DNA of 64,000 nucleotides, from assembly GCF_020360975.1 (NCBI RefSeq), contig NW_025408671.1, positions 186,001 through 250,000 on the forward strand, written 5' to 3'. Position numbers and translations under genes: made by a program. The stretch comes from Hirsutella rhossiliensis. Lineage: Eukaryota; Ascomycota; Sordariomycetes; Hypocreales; Ophiocordycipitaceae. The notes beneath the pieces are model-generated. The model saw only the letters and a program-made list of their open reading frames with translations. It did no database searches and had not been told where the DNA came from. This document shows positions 53,168-64,000 of this stretch, piece after piece (positions within the stretch are counted from its first letter, which is position 1; each line of letters opens with the position of its first letter).

Positions 53168-55285
53168 CGCCCAAGGTTTGCAGCTGCTCTTGCTGATCAT
53201 GTCATTCTTGCCGCTCAGAGTTTTCCCCTCATGTCCAATGACGCCTTGTAGCTGTACTCGCGCCCACACCAGCCTCCTGCACGCCCCCGACGTCGCTGGT
53301 ACAAGAGGTGGCTGCCCAAGGCCGTAGCGTCATGCACCGGCAGTGGGGCGGTCCCCTTGTCATCGACTTCATTCCTCTCTCCGTCCAGGCGGACCCCAAG
53401 CACAGGCCCCGAGCAGGCCCCGAGCAGCAGCCGCCTTTGGGCACACGGCGAGGAACCAAACAGCCCTCACCACCACGCAAAAGCCTCCCGGCAACAGGCG
53501 CGCAACCGCCACGTCTCACCTCTCAACCCCGAGAGGTCCTGCGGCCAAAACGACGAGACGGGGGTTCGCTTGCACCGCATGGCGCCTCATGTGCCCAACA
53601 CGCCGTGCCTCGAGCCTCTCGAATCCTGCCAGCAAGTGGGTTGACAAGTTAGGGGACAGACAAAGCAAACCAAAACCCAACGTCAAAGGAGCTTAGCCAT
53701 TGGCTGACCAGCGGCGATCCATGACATCAGGCTGTGTGGGAAAACACGACGGAGAAAAAAGGGGCCCTCAACGGCTTGCCTGTCCAACGATGCCGAAGCA
53801 TATCACCAGCTTGCCCAGCCGCCAATGGCATGAAGAAGCCGATCCTTTCGCCCCCATTCGTGTGTGCACGGGACAGGCAACATTGACGACAATGGGCGTC
53901 GAGGTACATGTGCCACCTAGCCGCCGGCCACTCACACCCCTTTCCGGGCCTCGGCTGCACTCGTTGAGACTCACGGCCGTGTCTTTGCCTTCCCCCTACA
54001 CATGACTGATACGCGGCACGGCAGAGGCTAATGATCGTCGCCGCAGACTGGACGGCGGCTGGCCAACGACGAGCACAAAGGCGTCTTTCTCCGACGCGGC
54101 TGCACATGCCCCAGGCAGAAACAGCACCAGGGCTTGCCTTTTGATGCCCATTCAGTCACTGGCTGGCTTGCGCACTGCCACACGCGGCGGGCACTGTGCC
54201 TCGACCAACACACATACATACGTCATGCCTGGCCTCGCTTGTTCTGCTCACAAGGCGGCTCGCGCCCCGTCTCCCGTGAGTGCCACAGGGTCGGCAGCCC
54301 GCAGTCCAAGCCCTTCGATTGGCCTTCTAGATGGCCCGTGACCGCTGTTGAGCCATCTGGCGGCTCCGGGCTTTTGTCCAGAGTCTGTCGCTGCTGCTCA
54401 AGTCGTGCCCGGTGTAATTATTTACATACATACATAAGTGGTACGGAGAGTAACACCACGACGGCCGTTAGGCCAGGTGCTCGCTCACTGGCCTTTCTCC
54501 GGCTGCCTGTGTCACCTACCGCCGCGCCCAGTGCTACGCCGGCTAGGGAAGGACGAGGGCCATCTCGACATGGACGGGCCGATGGGGAAAGAGGCGTCGC
54601 AAAGCTCAACCGGCGAGCAAGTATCGGTACCAAGCGGTGCTGTCCTTGGTCGCCCTTGATTCCCAGTGGCCTGATTGTGACAGTAGCCAGCAGCCAAGTC
54701 TCCTCGCTACTGCACTTTAAACCCTAGGGGTAGACGGACACGCTTCCAGCACTGTATGCTGTAGTTGCAAAAGGCCCAGGGCCGCCGAGCAGAGTGGTAG
54801 TTTCCTCTGGCGTTGTCCCTTGTTTGAATGTACAGTACGTCCTGCACCGCGCGCTTCCCAGGCTCGTCACGCGTGCCTACGTCTGCCGTCTCTATACAGT
54901 ACATGTAGCACTTGTTTATAGCCGCAGGGCCAGCAGCGACGTGCTGGCCCCCCTCCTCTCTTCTGCCTGCACACCGAGAAGGCATAGGATGGGATGGTAG
55001 GTATTCCAAAGCAGGAGGGGTCGTCTTTGGGCCACCATCTTCATCGTCTTCTCTACTGTACCGTCCTCCCAACCGCCCCTCCTTTTCCTGTCGTCTCCCA
55101 GCTCCGATAAAGTACTGCGGATACCGTAAGCAAAGATGATGACGATGACGGTGATGATGAAGATCAAAAAGACGATCCAGGCTGAGGACGAGGCATCCGA
55201 AACAGAACCTGCTTGGCCAATGTCCTGATGCGCGGCCCAGGCGTTTCACCGACACTTCACTTGGATCCTGATGGACGCATGTACA

Positions 55286-55320
55286 TACACACACACACAC
55301 ACACACACACTTTTTTTTTT
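55286..55320 (+). repeat. (AC)n microsatellite plus T10
   Basis: About 12 AC units followed directly by ten T. Such purine-pyrimidine alternation can adopt Z-DNA and is prone to slippage. Confidence 0.9.
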
Positions 55321-55450
55321 CACTCACACCTCCTCGCTCACTCGCTCGCACACGAGGCACACGCACACACGCAGGAGATGTCTACTGTGTGTTGGCTATG
55401 TGGCCGAGATCGACGGGGAGGGGGACCGGGTGAGGCGCTTCGGTGCTGAC

Positions 55451-55502
55451 ACAACACCACACAACACCACACAACACCACACAACACACACACACACACA
55501 CA
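55451..55502 (+). repeat. ACAACACCAC minisatellite grading into (CA)n
   Basis: Three perfect copies of the 10-bp unit ACAACACCAC are followed by a partial copy and then a (CA)n run of about 10 units. Confidence 0.9.
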
Positions 55503-56094
55503 GGGTCCCCTGCGCCTGAGATGAGAGAGAGAGAGGGGTCCGCCGTCTGTCTTCGAGGGCAAAAGTCCTTCTTCGCCATGTCGCCCACAACCCGAAATGC
55601 GCCGTGGCCGCATCCACTCTCCCGGATGCCCATCACCCTTTGGAGCGCCCACCTTATTTTCTACAGTACGCACATACTGTCCATACCCAGCATATTCGTA
55701 CCTGCTACTACTCCGTAAATCCCATAGTAATCACAGTTCATCAGTTGAAACAGCGCGTCTCCGTGACTCGGCCACATGCCGGGGGGATCGGCGTGCCGAC
55801 GCATCAGCAAAGGAAAAACACACGCAACAGATCATCACGACGATCAGCGAGACAACAAGGAAGGAAAGAAGCAGACACCAAGAAAAGGAGAAGATGGGAT
55901 GATGAGCGCGCGCCAACAAGAGGCGGCACTGGCCCCTGTTTTGCCAACTCCACCAGAACTCACTCTTCTCCGACAACGTTGTCTTTGCTTCCCCTTTACC
56001 TGCTTACTTTCTTTCTCTCGGCCCGGCGGCTTGTGCCTCGAATCTCATATTCCCATCGTGTACATTACTCCCTGACTCCTCACCTCGTGTCCCA

Positions 56095-56108
56095 CCCCCC
56101 CCCCCCCC
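56095..56108 (+). repeat. C14 homopolymer
   Basis: An uninterrupted run of 14 C. Its exact length is likely uncertain in any assembly. Confidence 0.85.
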
Positions 56109-56629
56109 GGATCTCGCTTCCCCCTTTCTTCTTTCATCACCACCCCACAGCGCCAGAGTCATGGCGCCGAGACGTGAGCTGATGCGCGACAGGGAGAGCA
56201 CAGAACGAGCACCTGTGGGCCAACTCGCCGCTGCTCGCCTCCTTGTTTCCAACCTCGACCCGGCACCGACAAGGCGCAAGGCCACGCCTCGGCATACCGT
56301 CACACTGCCGGGCAGCCAGGGCGCAGGGCAGTAAGCAACCCACAGGACATGGCCGAGTGATCGGCCCCCCCAATGCAGGCGCCGCTGGGAGAGGAGCACG
56401 ATGATGCAATGGCCTGGAATCCGGGTCCTAGAGGACGAGAAGGAATCATCGAGCCTGACGGCGAGTCCATCCGTTGCAAGCGGTGCACCTCAAATCAGGC
56501 AACAAGGCTGGGCTAGGACATCGGATGGGGGACTGCAGCGGAAAATGGCAACACGCGTGCAACGAAGCTTTGTCAACCCAGTCGATTCCCTCCCGCCCAG
56601 CAGCCCGGCCATGCCCAGACGCACCGCCA

Positions 56630-58381
56630 TCAAGCATCTTCAATCGTAAACTTGACAAGCACCGTGCAACCCGTCTCTCCCCCCTTCATGTCCATCATAT
56701 TGATCATAGTCCAGCCAGGCTCCGCGTATAGGAGGCGCACCGCCGCCGCGGCAATCATGGGGTTCTTGGCCCACGCGTCGTCACTCTTGATGAGCATGCG
56801 CAAAAATACGAGCTCATTCTCCTCGTACACCCACTCGAGCGTCTCGTCCCAGACCGGATCGATGGCTGGGGGATTTTCGCCCCTGTGCAGCATGCCCAGC
56901 CTGTGGTGTTTGTAGGGCGACGTCTTGCGCTTGAACGTGTCGCCCTCGATGGGGCAAGGACTGTAGAGATTGCACGTCAGGTAGGGCTTGATTGAGTCGG
57001 CCTCCCGGTCCTCGTGCAGCGGAATACCCGTGGCCCCCGCGGCGTGCAGGCGAAGCCTCTTCATCCGACCCGTGCCGAGCTTGCCGTTGCCGCCTGCGCG
57101 AAGGGCGGCGGGCTTGAGAACATAGCCGTCGGAGCCGCTGAAGAGGGCGTCGTTGAGCTGGTTGCTCGTGCCAAAGGATTGCCAGTTGAGGGCGCAGATC
57201 TGGGCGCCGATACCCCAAAAGGCCACGGGCTTGAGATTTGAGGACGAGATGCGGGTTCCCTTGGGATAGACCCGCATCAGGTGGTGGGCGTTGTGCTTTG
57301 CGATGGCCGCGGCGTTGGCCGGTAGATGTTTCGATAGCCCGGACTCGGAGACGTTGATGAGGTGGTGATGCGGCCCGTTGAGCAGTCCCGCTACGTCGTA
57401 CCAAGAATTGTCAGTCGGTTTTATGGACTGGGCGTAGACCCCGAGCTCAGCAAGCTCCGGCATGATGACGCTGCACGGTACGGGCTTGTCGCCTTTCTTG
57501 TCTCGTGCTGCATCGCCAGTGGCCCCTTCTTCCTCGGCGCTGGATGAGTCGTCGGAGAAAGAGTCGCTGTAGTTGGCTTCGCCGGGAATGTGATACTCGA
57601 CAATGACTGTGATGCGCGGGCCAAGCTCCGCCAGGGTGACATGCTCACCCGAGCCCTCTTGTTCGCGGTGGCCTTCCCGACGGACCGCTTCGCTGAGTAG
57701 ACGGTCGCCAAAGACATCCTTCATGATCTGAACGAGGCGCAGCTGGCCGTGGTCTTCGCAGTGATTCTCCAAGGATAGCAGGATGGGAGCCACGGGGTAA
57801 TCGGGGTCGCGTGAGGCCAGGTCGATTTCCTCGTCAAAAGCCTGGCGGATCGTTTCGCAAACGGCCCGAAACGGAATGTGGGAGACGAAAGTGTAGCCAT
57901 GGGTGACCTTGGGCTCGTCCGGGTCGTTGCTGTTGTCCCAGGCATCAATCTCGACGCACCGGGATCCCATCCTGAGGGCAGTCTCGTATGCCTTGGCCGA
58001 CGACGTGCCGTAGAGCTGGTGTGCCATCAAGTACGTGTTATGACTGGAGCTGATGAAGTATTCCGGTAGGGGGTGAGAGCGGACGAGCAAGTGGTCTGGC
58101 ACGGTAAAAGACGTTTTGCCGAGCATTTTGCGCAGAACCTCACATTGGTCACGCGCGTCTGAGCTCACATCGTCGTCTGACATGACGCCGTGCTTGGCAA
58201 GGAAGGTTTGAAGGGCATGGCTGACCCTTAGTGGCTCCTCGTCCTGCTCGGTGCGGCGGTTAGAGCGGCCGCCTCCGCCGACGCTGTCGACGCCGAACTC
58301 CTCGCCTCTGTCGTCGTCCTCTTCGCTTGCAGAATTCGAAAACGGGTTCAAGGTTGCCATACGCGACGAAATTTCGGCCAT
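56630..58381 (-). CDS. Phosphoinositide-specific phospholipase C
   Basis: Single exon, 583 aa from 58381; MATLNPFSN seven codons in is an alternative start. The X domain (about 95-265) shows FISSSHNTYLMAHQL with His114, CVEIDAWD (Glu144, Asp146), HGYTFVSHIPF with His161 and LLSLENHC (Glu205), so both catalytic histidines and the calcium ligands are present. An acidic Ser/Asp/Glu linker (about 272-300) is followed by the Y domain (about 303-430: ELGVYAQSIKP, SESGLSKHLPANAAAIAKHN, WGIGAQICALNWQSFG, SDGYVLKP). A C2 domain follows (about 435-583: IKPYLTCNLYSPCP, PVWDETLEWVYEE, LRMLIKSDD). There is no obvious PH domain and no clear EF-hand. It should cleave PIP2 to IP3 and diacylglycerol at membranes (EC 3.1.4.11). 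Confidence 0.93.
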   Translation of the reverse strand: MAEISSRMATLNPFSNSASEEDDDRGEEFGVDSVGGGGRSNRRTEQDEEPLRVSHALQTFLAKHGVMSDDDVSSDARDQCEVLRKMLGKTSFTVPDHLLVRSHPLPEYFISSSHNTYLMAHQLYGTSSAKAYETALRMGSRCVEIDAWDNSNDPDEPKVTHGYTFVSHIPFRAVCETIRQAFDEEIDLASRDPDYPVAPILLSLENHCEDHGQLRLVQIMKDVFGDRLLSEAVRREGHREQEGSGEHVTLAELGPRITVIVEYHIPGEANYSDSFSDDSSSAEEEGATGDAARDKKGDKPVPCSVIMPELAELGVYAQSIKPTDNSWYDVAGLLNGPHHHLINVSESGLSKHLPANAAAIAKHNAHHLMRVYPKGTRISSSNLKPVAFWGIGAQICALNWQSFGTSNQLNDALFSGSDGYVLKPAALRAGGNGKLGTGRMKRLRLHAAGATGIPLHEDREADSIKPYLTCNLYSPCPIEGDTFKRKTSPYKHHRLGMLHRGENPPAIDPVWDETLEWVYEENELVFLRMLIKSDDAWAKNPMIAAAAVRLLYAEPGWTMINMMDMKGGETGCTVLVKFTIEDA

Positions 58382-60460
58382 TGTTGCTTGGAGGCGAGGC
58401 GCAGGGCACGGGGATGAGTGGACGCTGCGAGGCTGTGTCGAGAGTGAGGGTGCTTAGGTCTGCCTGGGCACGTGGTGTATGCGCGACCTCTTGCTATGAC
58501 AGAGGCGTTGTCGAGTAAAGGTCGAGAGCGTGCGATGCAAGCGTCGACGCGATGGCTGCAGCAACGAGAGGCGAGAGTACGAGACGGTGAAGATGATGTC
58601 GAGGAACGGCCGAGATGGCGGAGCGGGAGTGCGTCATGTGTGTGGGTGGGGTCGCCTGGAAGCATCGCCACACTCTGACCGGCTTCTAACTCAAAACGAA
58701 ACCCGAGGGCGGATGCTGGCGCTTGTCGGGGCCATGGCGGTGGCGCAGTTGGTTTTGGGGGCTCTCTGGTGACGGGAAGCCTTGTGTCGCGACATTGTTG
58801 GCGACGGTTTCGCGCAACGGATGAAGGCCTCTCGACATGACGGGACGCATTTGACAAGCCGAGTCCAAGGCAATCGTATGTCGGGCACCTTTGAAGGAGA
58901 GGGCGGGAGGGGAAACGAGGAGCAAGCGAGAGCAGTCGACGAGGAAAGAGACGAGGGCGGAACGGCGTCGGCTCCGGTCCCGTGACCTGGGACAAGGTCT
59001 CCAGCACAGGGCTTGCGCACGTGATGATGCCACAGGCTGACGAGAGACATGAAAGATGAGCGTTGCTGTACGAATTATGTACGGTATGTACATACATACA
59101 GTATTTGCGCACGCTTCAGCACATTTCCAATGCTGACGGCATCCTGCAGGAACCGAGAGCCGCAGCTCGGTGACAGCCAGGGAGCGACGATGATTGGGCG
59201 AGAGCACGGCGCAGCGCATGTCCAAGACCAGGGGACCAGGCTCTGGAAAGAGCACTGCGTTGAGATCATCCATCAATTGTTGCTGAACTGGAGTGAGTAC
59301 ATGCATGTGCGTCGCAGTTGCGGGCACCTGTAGAGCCGTTTAACTAACTACCTGTTTTAGTACGAACCGACATCGTCTTTGCCAAAGCTGAATTGTGGCT
59401 TCAATTCCACTTGCTTCGCCTAGTCTTACATAATCACAGCGGCCCGTCCACTCAGCCACTCTGCCGCCCCACGTGCCAGAGTCATGTGACTCCAGCTTCC
59501 CACCACCCACCTTTTGTCGTTTCTATTTTTTCCCACTCGCCCTGCTCTCTCCTCCTTTCTCCCTCATTCAAAATATTGAACAACGCAAAACAAACGTCCA
59601 TGTTCCCCAACTCCCCAGTTCCGGCTTGAGGCGCGCGTCCCACGGGGTGCAAGCGCCCACGACGGCCGGGCTCGCCGGGTGCGGGAACCCAGGACGGAGA
59701 AGGATGAGGGAGCCCCCTCTGCGCGCAATCTTGGGTGCGGTGCTTCCCGGGCCTCTTGTGCCGTCGTGGGGAGGATCGCAATGATTGAACGTACATGCCA
59801 TGATGCCGTCCGTCGTGAACCGCTGTCGTCGGCAGTCTCCGCTCGCGCCACCGCACGTCATGCTCTGGACCAAGGGGTCAGTCTTGTGCACCAAGGTTTG
59901 ATTCACCATCGTCTTCATCAATTGACTTTCGCTTCCTTCCTGATATACTATGGTTACAAGCATACGTCCTTCGTACATCCATGCACGTTTCGGCAACGGG
60001 CCCGTGATCCCGTGCCCTGCAGTCGCATTGCCGTCCTGCCCTAGCGCCCCATTGTCCGTGATTACCCAGGGTATAAAAACGCGCTGCGAGGCCTCGAAGA
60101 GCCCTGAGCTCGCCATGTCGTTATGGCAAGAGGGTCGCCAGCTTGCGGCGAAAAGAAGTATAAAGCATGAGCATCATGCATCAGTGGTCGTGGCAGGCGT
60201 GGCTCGCGTAATCCGACTTCCCGAGTCGTCGTTTGCGGTTGGTCTCTCCCTCCTGAGGATCAAGACAATAAACAGATAAATGAAACGGACTTGGCCGCAG
60301 AAGCAATTTCCTTCGGCCGCCGGACTAGGAAGAAAAACGTCGGGTCTCATCACCACCGCACGCCCGTTCGCAAACTTGTGAGTGTGTGTAGTGGCACGGT
60401 GCTGGGCACTCCGGATCGACAAGCTGCTGTCGATGGCGTGAACGGGCTCGAGGACGCCGT
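58382..60460. other. Intergenic, PI-PLC promoter side
   Basis: The first part upstream of 58381 should carry the PI-PLC promoter and leader. Overlapping frames of 60-250 codons (for example minus 58348-59112 and minus 59568-60116) are Arg/Pro/Ser-rich, lack motifs and look like GC-driven artefacts. Nothing firm. Confidence 0.5.
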
Positions 60461-61087
60461 CTATTCGAGTGAGGATGTGATTCTGCGCGCGACGGCCTGG
60501 ATGGCGTCGACGTCTCGCTTGGACGCCTTACACCGATCCTCAGGGCGGAGGCATCCAGCCTCATGCGTGTCCACGAATGTTGTCGGATCCCCGTTCAGGC
60601 CCGCCGCCTTGAGCACGACTTCCGCAGCCTGCTTGGCCCTCCAGCACAAGTTTCCGGGATACCAGCAGCTTGTGGCGTCAGTCTCGTGTTTCTTCTTGCC
60701 CTCGCCGACGCTCGAAAGATCCCGCTTCCAGCACAACCAGCCGCGTCTCCGACACCATGGCTGAGGGGCAGCCTCGCGTTTGTCCCTGGTGCCTCCCTCG
60801 CTAGACTTGGTCTCAAGCCCTATACCCAGTTGTTTGAGAAACTCTTCTGGGTCGTCAGCCTTCAGGGCCATCAAGGTTGCAAGTTCGCTGATGCCTCTTT
60901 TGGCCGTCTCGGCGGCCGCGCTTTCAACGCTGCTGGGCTCGTCACGCGCCTCCAAGAGGGCGTCGACGGCCCCTTCGACCCTTAGGCAGGTCAACTTCTG
61001 GTCACTGCAAGAGACACTGCCTGCAGAATGCGGTGCGGCCAGGGCGCCGACGGTGAACATTGCCATGGCGGCGGCGGCGAACTTCAT
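60461..61087 (-). CDS. Alpha-factor-type mating pheromone precursor, divergent
   Basis: Single exon, 208 aa from 61087; the frame is open 12 codons further upstream, but MKFAAAAMAMFTVGALAAP is the signal peptide. The mature-peptide candidate is WCRRRGWLCW (111-120), the W-C-x6-C-W design of alpha pheromones of Sordariomycetes. It is preceded by a Kex2 site plus spacer (DKR then EAAPQP) and followed by KR. Three more C-x6-C units occur at 27-34 (CSDQKLTC), 141-148 (CWYPGNLC) and 179-186 (CLRPEDRC). Only some have nearby basic processing sites (for example SKR at 189-191), and they look like decayed repeats. The usual G-Q/E-P-C core is replaced by G-W-L-C here. Role: secreted peptide sensed by the Ste2-type receptor of the other mating type. 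Confidence is moderate because the peptide is atypical. Confidence 0.7.
   Translation of the reverse strand: MKFAAAAMAMFTVGALAAPHSAGSVSCSDQKLTCLRVEGAVDALLEARDEPSSVESAAAETAKRGISELATLMALKADDPEEFLKQLGIGLETKSSEGGTRDKREAAPQPWCRRRGWLCWKRDLSSVGEGKKKHETDATSCWYPGNLCWRAKQAAEVVLKAAGLNGDPTTFVDTHEAGCLRPEDRCKASKRDVDAIQAVARRITSSLE
60527..60556 (-). repeat. Degenerate pheromone-like unit GCLRPEDRCK
   Basis: Residues 178-187. C-x6-C kept, both Trp lost, followed by an SKR dibasic site. Confidence 0.45.
60641..60670 (-). repeat. Degenerate pheromone-like unit SCWYPGNLCW
   Basis: Residues 140-149. C-x6-C with Trp after the second Cys, as in pheromone repeats, followed by RAK rather than KR. Confidence 0.5.
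60728..60757 (-). repeat. Pheromone unit WCRRRGWLCW
   Basis: Encodes residues 111-120 of the precursor, bounded on both sides by KR dibasic sites (103-104 and 121-122) and by an EA spacer on the N-terminal side. Confidence 0.7.
60983..61012 (-). repeat. Degenerate pheromone-like unit SCSDQKLTCL
   Basis: Residues 26-35, just after the signal peptide. Same C-x6-C spacing with no Trp and no dibasic flanks. It could also be an unrelated disulfide loop. Confidence 0.35.
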
Positions 61088-64000
61088 TTCGGCTGTTGGA
61101 TCAGAGGCCAGCCAGCCCGTCAATGGATTTTGATCAGGATAAGAATATAGTCGTGCTTAAGGGATCGGGTTTGGACAAAGCGATGATTGCCGATGGAGAC
61201 TCTGAGAGTACCACGATCTTGTGGCAGCATCAAGAGACTTCTTATCAACCTCAAAGGAGATGAGCACCGTGCCAGGTACAGACAGCTCGAGAGTCGAAGC
61301 CTTGACCAAGCTGAAAGCCGTGGGTGCGCCATCGTCGGCTGTTTGTCCTATTGACAGAGGTGTCAATAAGCCATTACCCCGGGCTGAGGGGACGGGGTCG
61401 GCCGAGGTCGCCACGTCTGCACACCACACTCAACAATCTTCTTTGTCCTGATCCGGGGTCCATAGGGCCCTTGAGACCTACGGCCGAGAGCCATGGTGGA
61501 GTTCCTGAGGCACCATGGACTTGATGAGCGCCACTGGCAGCTCTCGTTCCCGCGGGGTACGCTGATGCATGACGAGAAGGACTCCACGAGTGGAGCTGAA
61601 CACATTTATCAATAAGACGGATGCTAGTTGGCGAGGCAGGTGCTTGTGCCTTCCCAGTGGCATGTCTTGTCGGTGCCCCGGCTCACCAGTTGGCCGCGTA
61701 GAGCCGACGGATGCGCGGTGGCCAAGGGGGATTTGGCCTCTGTCCTTGGAGTGGCAATGATAGACTGTTTGGCAAAGAGCCCAAGCACCGAAATGAAAGG
61801 CAGGCCCGATTTCAGCGTGATGTGGCGCGTGCGTTTTCCCAGGGCGTGCTGAGATGTCTTGCCCCTTTTCTGCAGGTTGGTCCGTGTATTGAGGCTCTAT
61901 TCAGGACCAAAACGGGTATCGCGTGCCTGGCCGCCAAACATCTCGACCCGCAAACGCAACGAGGGACTCGTTTTTGACGGCACTTTCGAGGCTAATTGTC
62001 CAATTTGTCTCCAATTTGCTTGATCTATGCCGAACGGGCCCGGTGGCGTCACTCACGTGAGCTTGAGTCGCCTTGCAATGGGCCCTTAGCCGCGATTGAG
62101 CATGTTCCATCTCGGCGCCAAACCCTCACCTTAGAGCCTCGGCTAATCGCAAAGCCCTGGATCTCCACGCGGTACGTAGAATGCCGCCTCTTGTTGGGCC
62201 AAGGGCGTCTTGGCGGCGAAGTGGCGCAGGCCAGGCCAGGCACAGCCAAGGCAGTTGGTGTCGTTCCACCATGCAAGTGTCGGCAACAGGCTCATCCGAT
62301 AGACATCTCGAGCTGAGCAGTTGCGCGGCCCTGTACTTTCAGGTCGTTCCCCGCGTGACGTGACAATAGGCTGAACAGAAAGGCCGGGCCCGGTCGCCAC
62401 CCTCGCCCAGCTTGCCTCTTCGGTCATGCACGAAAAAGATGAGGTTATTCAACTGTCCATCAACCACCCCTGCTTCGTGTACAGCGTGAGGGTCCCGCAG
62501 CGGAGTCGACGACTGGAGAAGAGCCTGGATTTGGCGATGGAGAGGGGCGGCAAAGAGCAGACGAATTTCATCCAGCACAATGAGGCCGACCCTGGAACGT
62601 GCGTTCAACCGGGTAATCTGCGACCGTACTATTCGACAGGTAGATCAACGGCTGCCCTGGTTTACCTCGAGCTTTGGGGGACCAGGGAGGCCAGCGAGCA
62701 CAATCTGGCTATTTGCTCCATCTCGGACAGAGGGAGGCGAGTGACTTGAAAGCGTCCTTCAGCTGGAGGGAGGACGGTTGGTGTGGGTGGGTAGTGTTTG
62801 TGTTGTATAAAGATTCAAAGCCGTGAAACAAAGAAGCTGATCTTATTGAACACCCGAACAGGAAGGACGGAAGGCCCCCTCTGGGACAGGACCCGTGTGG
62901 GTACAGGGGTGCCATCTGCGAAAGATCGCAACAGAATCTTCGACCATAGCATTAACCTCCGAGAATGCAGATGCCAAGTTATGTCCAATGCTGTCCACGG
63001 TCCGATCGAATAACCTTTCAGGGTGGACCTTGGCTAGTATAAGCTTCGTCATGCGCAAGCATGATGCCATGCCAGTCGGGCGATCCAGTTGCTGCCCCAA
63101 CGACAACAGTGCCTGTCCCTTGTGCCTTGCGCCAGTTGCAACATCCGCCATGTTACCCAAGCTCGAAGACGGAACGTGTGAGCAAGCATATGCCGAACTA
63201 TGGCGTTGTGCCCAGTTGGATCTCCATCATTGGGATTTGACCCGCATTTCCAGGGCAAGCGTCAATTGGCGCTGAGTCGTATTCAAGCCTCCGCATCGCC
63301 CAAGTTCGACAGTCATTGACACAAGTGTAGCTCAGATCGTCGGTGTACTGAGTCAGGACCGACAGCAAGATCTTGTTCCTCTGGCGCCTGGTCGACAAAA
63401 AGATTGAAGCCCGTCGGAGAGCGTGGCGCCGAGTCGTAGCAAGGCCTGCACAAGAGATGCAGAGTCTCGCTCCAGGCTATGGTCAAAATGCCGAGGAGCA
63501 GTGTGATTACGCTGGCCGAAGGATTGGCTCCAATTGCAGGGCCAGTCCACGGATTCGGAGCAACCAAGTTCATGAGGCGCCCCGGGGTCTCGGCCACCTC
63601 GGGCGGCTTTGCGTGGACGGGCCATATCTTGGGTGCAGGGCCAGTGGACCAGCCCGACACGACTCACGGACAAGGACATACGCGAGCTTCTCATGAGGCC
63701 TGCAGATTCAGGGAGCCTCTGAAGCAGAGTCAGTTCATGTATGCAGTATCGTCTGCCGGATTCACCTCGGCCTCGGCCAGCGTGCCGTCCTGAGCACAAA
63801 GGGGATGTTGGACCGCTCGGAGCCCGCTTCGGAGACGAGGACGACGGCAAAGCATGATTCAAATTTCAAAGAACGTCGGCAAGCATTTCATGTCATGTTG
63901 TTGCGAGTGTCAGGACAGGGTCGCCCAAGATTGCAACAACCACTGTCCAGCCAGCGGTTTCTGTCCGCCCTGGGGCTCCAGGAGGCCGTCATCTGGTCGA
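61088..64000. other. Right edge, no gene supported
   Basis: Upstream of 61087 the minus-strand TATATTC near 61143-61149 could be a core promoter of the pheromone gene. Further right, overlapping frames of 60-170 codons lie on both strands (62339-62608 minus, 62426-62749 plus, 63313-63660 minus, 63353-63862 minus, 63479-63793 plus). None has a motif I recognise, and they contradict one another. A gene with several introns running off the right edge cannot be excluded. Confidence 0.45.

Larger units (their letters stand above)
53168..56629. other. 3.5-kb gene-free stretch with simple repeats
   Basis: No gene with a recognisable domain. The long frames here (for example minus 54707-55366) are driven by low-complexity DNA. 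Three simple repeats are listed separately. The part next to 56630 is the 3' flank of the PI-PLC gene. Confidence 0.5.

Noticed and set aside
54707..55366. 219-codon minus-strand open frame
   Set aside because: Its start encodes a (CV)n stretch from the AC microsatellite; the rest is low complexity with no motif.
63353..63862. 169-codon minus frame overlapping plus frame 63479-63793
   Set aside because: The two contradict each other and neither has a domain, signal peptide or splice support.

Overview
The window looks like chromosomal DNA of a filamentous ascomycete, most likely Sordariomycetes/Hypocreales (inference). The host genes have short introns (about 45-100 bp) with GT...CTAAC/CTGAC...AG signals. 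They include a GH55 exo-beta-1,3-glucanase, a TRAPPII Trs130 subunit, a C2-containing PI-PLC and a W-C-x6-C-W alpha-type pheromone precursor. The transposons belong to classes typical of these fungi.

Layout. 0-8.3 kb: a GPI-anchored-type Cys-rich secreted protein, a long gene-poor stretch and a small Tyr/Gly/His-rich secreted protein. 9.1-11.7 kb: a divergent pair encoding a PF09370-type TIM barrel and a UPF0261 protein, the two halves that are fused in plant Tm-1. 12.1-14.5 kb: GH55 glucanase. 15.9-20.3 kb: two consecutive nucleotidyltransferase-fold genes, a divergent calcineurin-like phosphoesterase and a glutathione-transferase-like gene. 21.2-33.3 kb: a short-chain dehydrogenase (SDR) gene whose single intron has received an 11,045-bp Ty3/gypsy chromodomain retrotransposon, which itself contains a 3.3-kb Crypton (tyrosine-recombinase transposon) inside pol. 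33.6-39.7 kb: a Ty1/copia element. 41.1-45.8 kb: Trs130. 47.7-48.2 kb: an SCOC/Slo1-like short coiled-coil protein. 49.6-53.2 kb: a Mutator-like element with 106-bp terminal inverted repeats. 56.6-58.4 kb: PI-PLC. 60.5-61.1 kb: pheromone precursor. The last 2.9 kb has no gene I can support.

The gypsy, copia and Mutator-like elements are structurally fresh: 5, 5 and 9 bp target duplications are intact, both LTR pairs appear identical, and the inverted repeats differ at one base. Their reading frames nevertheless carry many single-base shifts, several of them at homopolymer runs. The host genes show none. This pattern suggests either defective elements moved in trans or poor polishing of repeats in the assembly.

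The most interesting points are: insertion of the gypsy element between the branch point and the 3' splice site of the SDR intron; the nested Crypton, whose flanking CAC repeats would close pol in frame; the pheromone precursor with one Kex2-bounded peptide and three decayed C-x6-C repeats; the split, divergent Tm-1-like pair; and the nucleotidyltransferase/phosphoesterase cluster.
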